Below are positions 60,390 to 64,000 of a DNA stretch of 64,000 nucleotides, piece after piece (within the stretch, counting starts at the first letter, position 1; each line of letters begins with the position of its first letter). The translations under genes were made by a program, and so were the position numbers. The DNA comes from Mikania micrantha (lineage: Eukaryota; Streptophyta; Magnoliopsida; Asterales; Asteraceae): positions 93,394,215 to 93,458,214 of the forward strand of contig CM018696.1 in assembly GCA_009363875.1 (NCBI GenBank), read 5' to 3'. The notes under the pieces are model-generated. The model had not been told where the DNA came from and searched no databases. It worked only from the letters and a program-made list of their open reading frames with translations.

Positions 60390-61156
60390 CTAGGCTATTA
60401 ACCCGTGTGTTACACGGATTATATATAAAATATTAAATAGTAAGTGATAAAAATTTGTAAATTCTGAAACGATATTTCGATATAAAATGATTAAATTACG
60501 TATTAACAACCATTTTAAATAATAAACAATAATAATTAAAATTTTAATAACAATAGGAATATCATCTAACCTTCTTGATTTGCAATAATTTAGATATTTG
60601 AACTAATTAACTCTAAAAAATTAAGTTAATTTTCTGTCAAAAACTAACTACTTCAAATTAGTAAGGCAAGGCAATATTTTTGTAATAATTAAAGTTAAAA
60701 ACCTAATATGAAATCATCTTTAAACATACAAGACCAAAAAATATAATTTTTATCATCATTTTTATAACTTGGGGTTTGTTATCATTTTTTTGAAAAAAAA
60801 TATTTTTCAAGAAAACTTTTTTTTTTCATACAACTTTTTATTTCTAAAAAAAATATTTTAAATAATTTTTTTAATTTTGATTTAAAAAAATTAGAATATA
60901 TAAACATTTTTAAAGTAAGTTTTTGATAAAATAATATGAGTTTCAATTTATTAAAAACTATTTTTAATTTGTAAAATATAAATAATATTATTAGTTATAA
61001 TTATTATAATATGTATTTAGTATGAGAGATAATATAATAATAAATATTTAATAAGAGATATAGTTATGTGAGTGCATAGAAAATTGACAAGTGGCAAAAT
61101 GGTTTTAAAATGTGACAAGTGGCAAATTGAGATTTTTGTTTATTATAATAGTAAGA
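60390..61156 (-). mobile_element. Non-autonomous Helitron, both ends visible, 767 bp
   Basis: On the minus strand it begins TCTTACTATTATAATAAAC at 61156 after an A and ends ACACGG GTT-type hairpin, nine bases, CTAG at 60390 followed by T. The hairpin stem is CCGTGT/ACACGG (60403-60408, 60412-60417) with a 3-base loop. A|T insertion without duplication, 5' TC and 3' CTAG plus hairpin are the full Helitron signature. The interior is AT-rich and non-coding. Confidence 0.85.
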
Positions 61157-63475
61157 TAATAAATAAAATGATTCAACAAGCGTTATAACATACCTTATCC
61201 TCGAGTATAGAATCAAAACTTATGAATTGTGTTGACTTTGAAAATTAAATAGATGGGAAATATAGTTTTAAAATCATTAATTAATTAAAACTGTACATGT
61301 ATAAAAATAGTATTGCATTAACAAGTAGCTACCGACTACGGAGTATTAATATCTGATAGATGTGAAAAAGAAGTCATAAATACTCCAGAGAAAAAAAAAT
61401 GATTTGAAGCCAAGAAATCAATATGCGAGACGTCTATAATTGACTTTGTCTACAATTATTTGCCATGGTTGACTTAAAAGTCACAACCCATAAACTCATT
61501 TTGTAGGATCACTTAATTGTTTTTGCAACAAATGGTTTATAATCTAACCATATTCTTCTGATTTTTCATTTGAAATCATCTTATATATAAATAGGGTTAG
61601 GTTAAACTAAATAAATCTCTTAAACTAAAAATTTTAATAAGGAATTTGAGTCATTATATCAGTAATCAATGGATATGATTAAATAAAGTTGTTGTAAGGT
61701 ATTTTATTAATTACTGCTTTTGTTGACTTTTTATTAAGTTTTCTACCTTCTTTAAAAGTTCATTACTTTTACATACGAAATATTTTATGAAAAAAATATA
61801 TCATAAAAACGATCATTTTTTATCTTCTAAATTAGTATATTATTGCTATAGAAAAAAATTTGTTTTTTTAATTCAGATAGTATTTTATACATGTTATTGT
61901 GCCTTTTGTATTTCTGCTTAATTTTGTATTTTCCTGAATATTTTAAGACACAATGATGTCAAACAAAGATGATACAATGTCGAGTATAAATAACACAATA
62001 ATTTTTAAAAGGCACAATTGCCTGTTATAAAGACAAAAGGACGAGTATGAACAATTTCCTAAAAGTCATTATGTGTTTTGTATAGATTATTGTGTTTTTT
62101 TGTACAAGTAATTATATTTTTTGTGTTTCTGTTCAATGTTGTGTTTTTCTTAACAATTAAAGACACAGTTATGTTACAAAATACATAATGTTAAGCAATG
62201 ATAACACAATGACGAGTATGAATAAAACAATTATCTTTAAAGAAGACATAATTACATGTCAGAAAAACACAGAAGAATAATTATACACAAACGTTTAAGA
62301 AAGACACAATAACGATAATTAGACACAGTGAGCTGAAAAGAAAAATATTTTTATACCAACATTATACTTATTTTAAAGATAAAAATATTCGTTTTTATGA
62401 TATTTTTTATAATAATCTCGTATGTAAAAGTTATGAACATTTAAAAAATGTGAAGGGAAATTGATTATAACTAAATTACCTTTTAACAACATTTTCTTTT
62501 AGAATTTTAAATTTTCCATCTTTTACATTTTATAACAATTTAGTTTTTAACCATAATTTATTATAATAGATATATAATTCCAAATATACAAGATATCATT
62601 GTTTTTAACCATAATTGTTTTACATTTAACGAGCAACTCAATACGAGCCTAATAAACACGTTAGCAACCAAAGGTCTTCAAATGGGAGTCGATGGGGTGA
62701 AGAAGGGAGAGTTCATTCATACATATACTAATTTTTATAAGTATAAAGGTTAATTTAATCATTTAAAATATGTTTGACATATTTGTTAATATCGGTTGTT
62801 TGGTAGGGTCTGAATTGGTTTAAGTCTAAATCGGTCAGATTCAAATCGTTTGTTTCAAATATATGAATGAAAAAAAATGTCTGAATGGTCATATGAATAG
62901 TTCAAATCTGATGATATGTCTGAATGGACCTGAATGAAAGAGGTTGGCTCCTCTACCTCTCCAATCCTCTCTGACGATATCATCTCCTATCCGATGACAT
63001 CTCTCCTCTGCATAATCGTTTAAATATTCAACCAAACAGTCTTAATTGGTTCAACATTTACTGGTTCAAAGCTTCTTAATCATTCAAATTAGGGGTGTCC
63101 TTCGGGTGGGTTCCTCGGGTTTCGGGTTGCTCGGGTCGGGTTATTCAGGTTTTTGTAATATGAAATTGGAACTGAGAACCGAACAATTTAACTTTGGTTT
63201 AATTGGTTCTCGGGTTTAATCGGCCTGGGTTAAACGGTTCTCGGGTAATACTTGAAAAACTAATATTCTATTTTTTAAACAAATAAAATTAAAACATATT
63301 TAACCAAAACATACATTTCTTAAAAATTTCAAATGTTTAACCATAACATAATTAAAACGTGTTTAACCAAAACATACATTTCTTCAACAATCAAAACATA
63401 TTGAGGCTTTTAAATCAAAGAATGTTACCGCCCCTTAGTTACCTAGTTCGGGTTTAACCGAACAAACCTCGTGGG
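61157..63475. other. AT-rich intergenic DNA with repeats
   Basis: Includes the long-TIR element listed below, a Helitron-like 5' end near 62570, and at 63088-63470 text like ttcgggttgctcgggtcggg typical of another hAT MITE whose right end I cannot place. No gene. Confidence 0.4.
61742..62460. mobile_element. Element with long terminal inverted repeats, about 720 bp
   Basis: Left catacgaaatattttatg and atatatcataaaaacgatca are mirrored on the right (reverse complement: catacgagattattataaa, aatatcataaaaacgaatat); the match covers about 70 bases. The middle holds repeated caatgacgagtatgaa and gacacaat motifs. No target-site duplication fixed. Confidence 0.55.
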
Positions 63476-64000
63476 TAGGGCTGTAAACGAACTGAACGAA
63501 CACGAACGAGCCCTTGTTCGTGTTCGTTCGTTTAACTTTAAACTTGTTCACGAACGGTTCACGAACGCTTACCGAACGAAAATTCTTGTTCGTGTTCGTT
63601 CATTAAGAATTTAGCTTGTTCACGAACGGTTCACGAACGCTAACGAACACATGTTATTTAAACAATAAAAATCAACATTTTTAATCTCTAGCAATGGAGA
63701 TAATCATTTATAAATATATAAATTAAGATATTATATTATTAAACTAAAAATAATTTTAAGTATTATGGAATGAAACTAAAAACTAAAAATAAACACATTT
63801 AATGAATAAATAAAATAAATGATCTTAACCGAACATAAACGAACGTAAACGAACATGTTACCGAACGTTCACGAACACAAATGAACGAACACGGCCTCTG
63901 TTCATGTTCGTTCATTTAACTAAACGAACGGAATTTCTTGTTCGTGTTCGTTCGTTTATTAAACAAACGAACATAAACGAACTTCCCGCTGAACGGTTCA
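63476..64000. mobile_element. Second hAT MITE of the GTTCGT family, cut by the window end
   Basis: Starts tagggctgtaaacgaactga, close to the end of the element at 22164-22699, and its interior is the reverse complement of that element (AT-rich centre with atggagataatcatttataa in common). Expected left duplication is ctcgtggg (63468-63475); the right end lies beyond 64000. Confidence 0.8.

Overview
The window is nuclear DNA from a flowering plant. The evidence is intron-rich genes with GT-AG junctions and eudicot-like proteins, a very AT-rich background, and a dense load of plant transposons (Helitrons, PIF/Harbinger, hAT and MULE MITEs, tRNA-derived and Au-like SINEs). A family such as Asteraceae would fit, but this is a guess from repeat style, not a demonstration. 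I see no rRNA, true tRNA, CRISPR array or organellar block.

Layout: 1-3180 is AT-rich, opening with degenerate telomere-like repeats. 3768-8589 (+) is a complete CCT8 gene (TCP-1 theta chaperonin subunit, 13 exons). 8590-16000 is repeat-derived: a copia gag remnant, a LINE reverse-transcriptase remnant, and a large inverted pair whose two arms are circularly permuted. 16819-21593 (+) is the bifunctional riboflavin kinase/FMN hydrolase gene (10 exons). 22164-22699 is a hAT MITE. 25473-29183 (+) is a WD40 gene of the WRAP53/TCAB1 type (14 exons). 29815-31153 holds two more hAT-type MITEs. 31954-32519 (+) is a short F-box gene of the stress-induced FBS type. 33317-35043 is a PIF/Harbinger-type element carrying only a Myb/SANT-like ORF1. 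35047-40700 is AT-rich and full of MITEs. 40770-41895 (+) is a divergent heat-shock-factor-like gene. 45404 to about 53895 is a large Helitron, coding on the minus strand for an RPA70-like ssDNA-binding protein and a Rep-helicase, both lightly decayed. From there to 64000 I see only repeats: a SINE nested in a MITE, a MULE foldback, a small non-autonomous Helitron with both ends visible, a long-TIR element, and the start of a second hAT MITE related to the one at 22164.

The host genes are housekeeping or regulatory and do not form one pathway. FMN/FHY, TCAB1-like and FBS-like lie in order on one strand; from memory their Arabidopsis counterparts are close together on chromosome 4, so this may be conserved microsynteny. 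An Au-like SINE family has inserted at least five times into introns of CCT8 and FMN/FHY, three times with clear 14-16 bp target-site duplications. The most notable element is the RPA plus RepHel Helitron: helicase motifs are intact, but the first histidine of the Rep HUH motif is tyrosine. I do not see an operon-like or defence-like new system; the novelty is in transposon structures.
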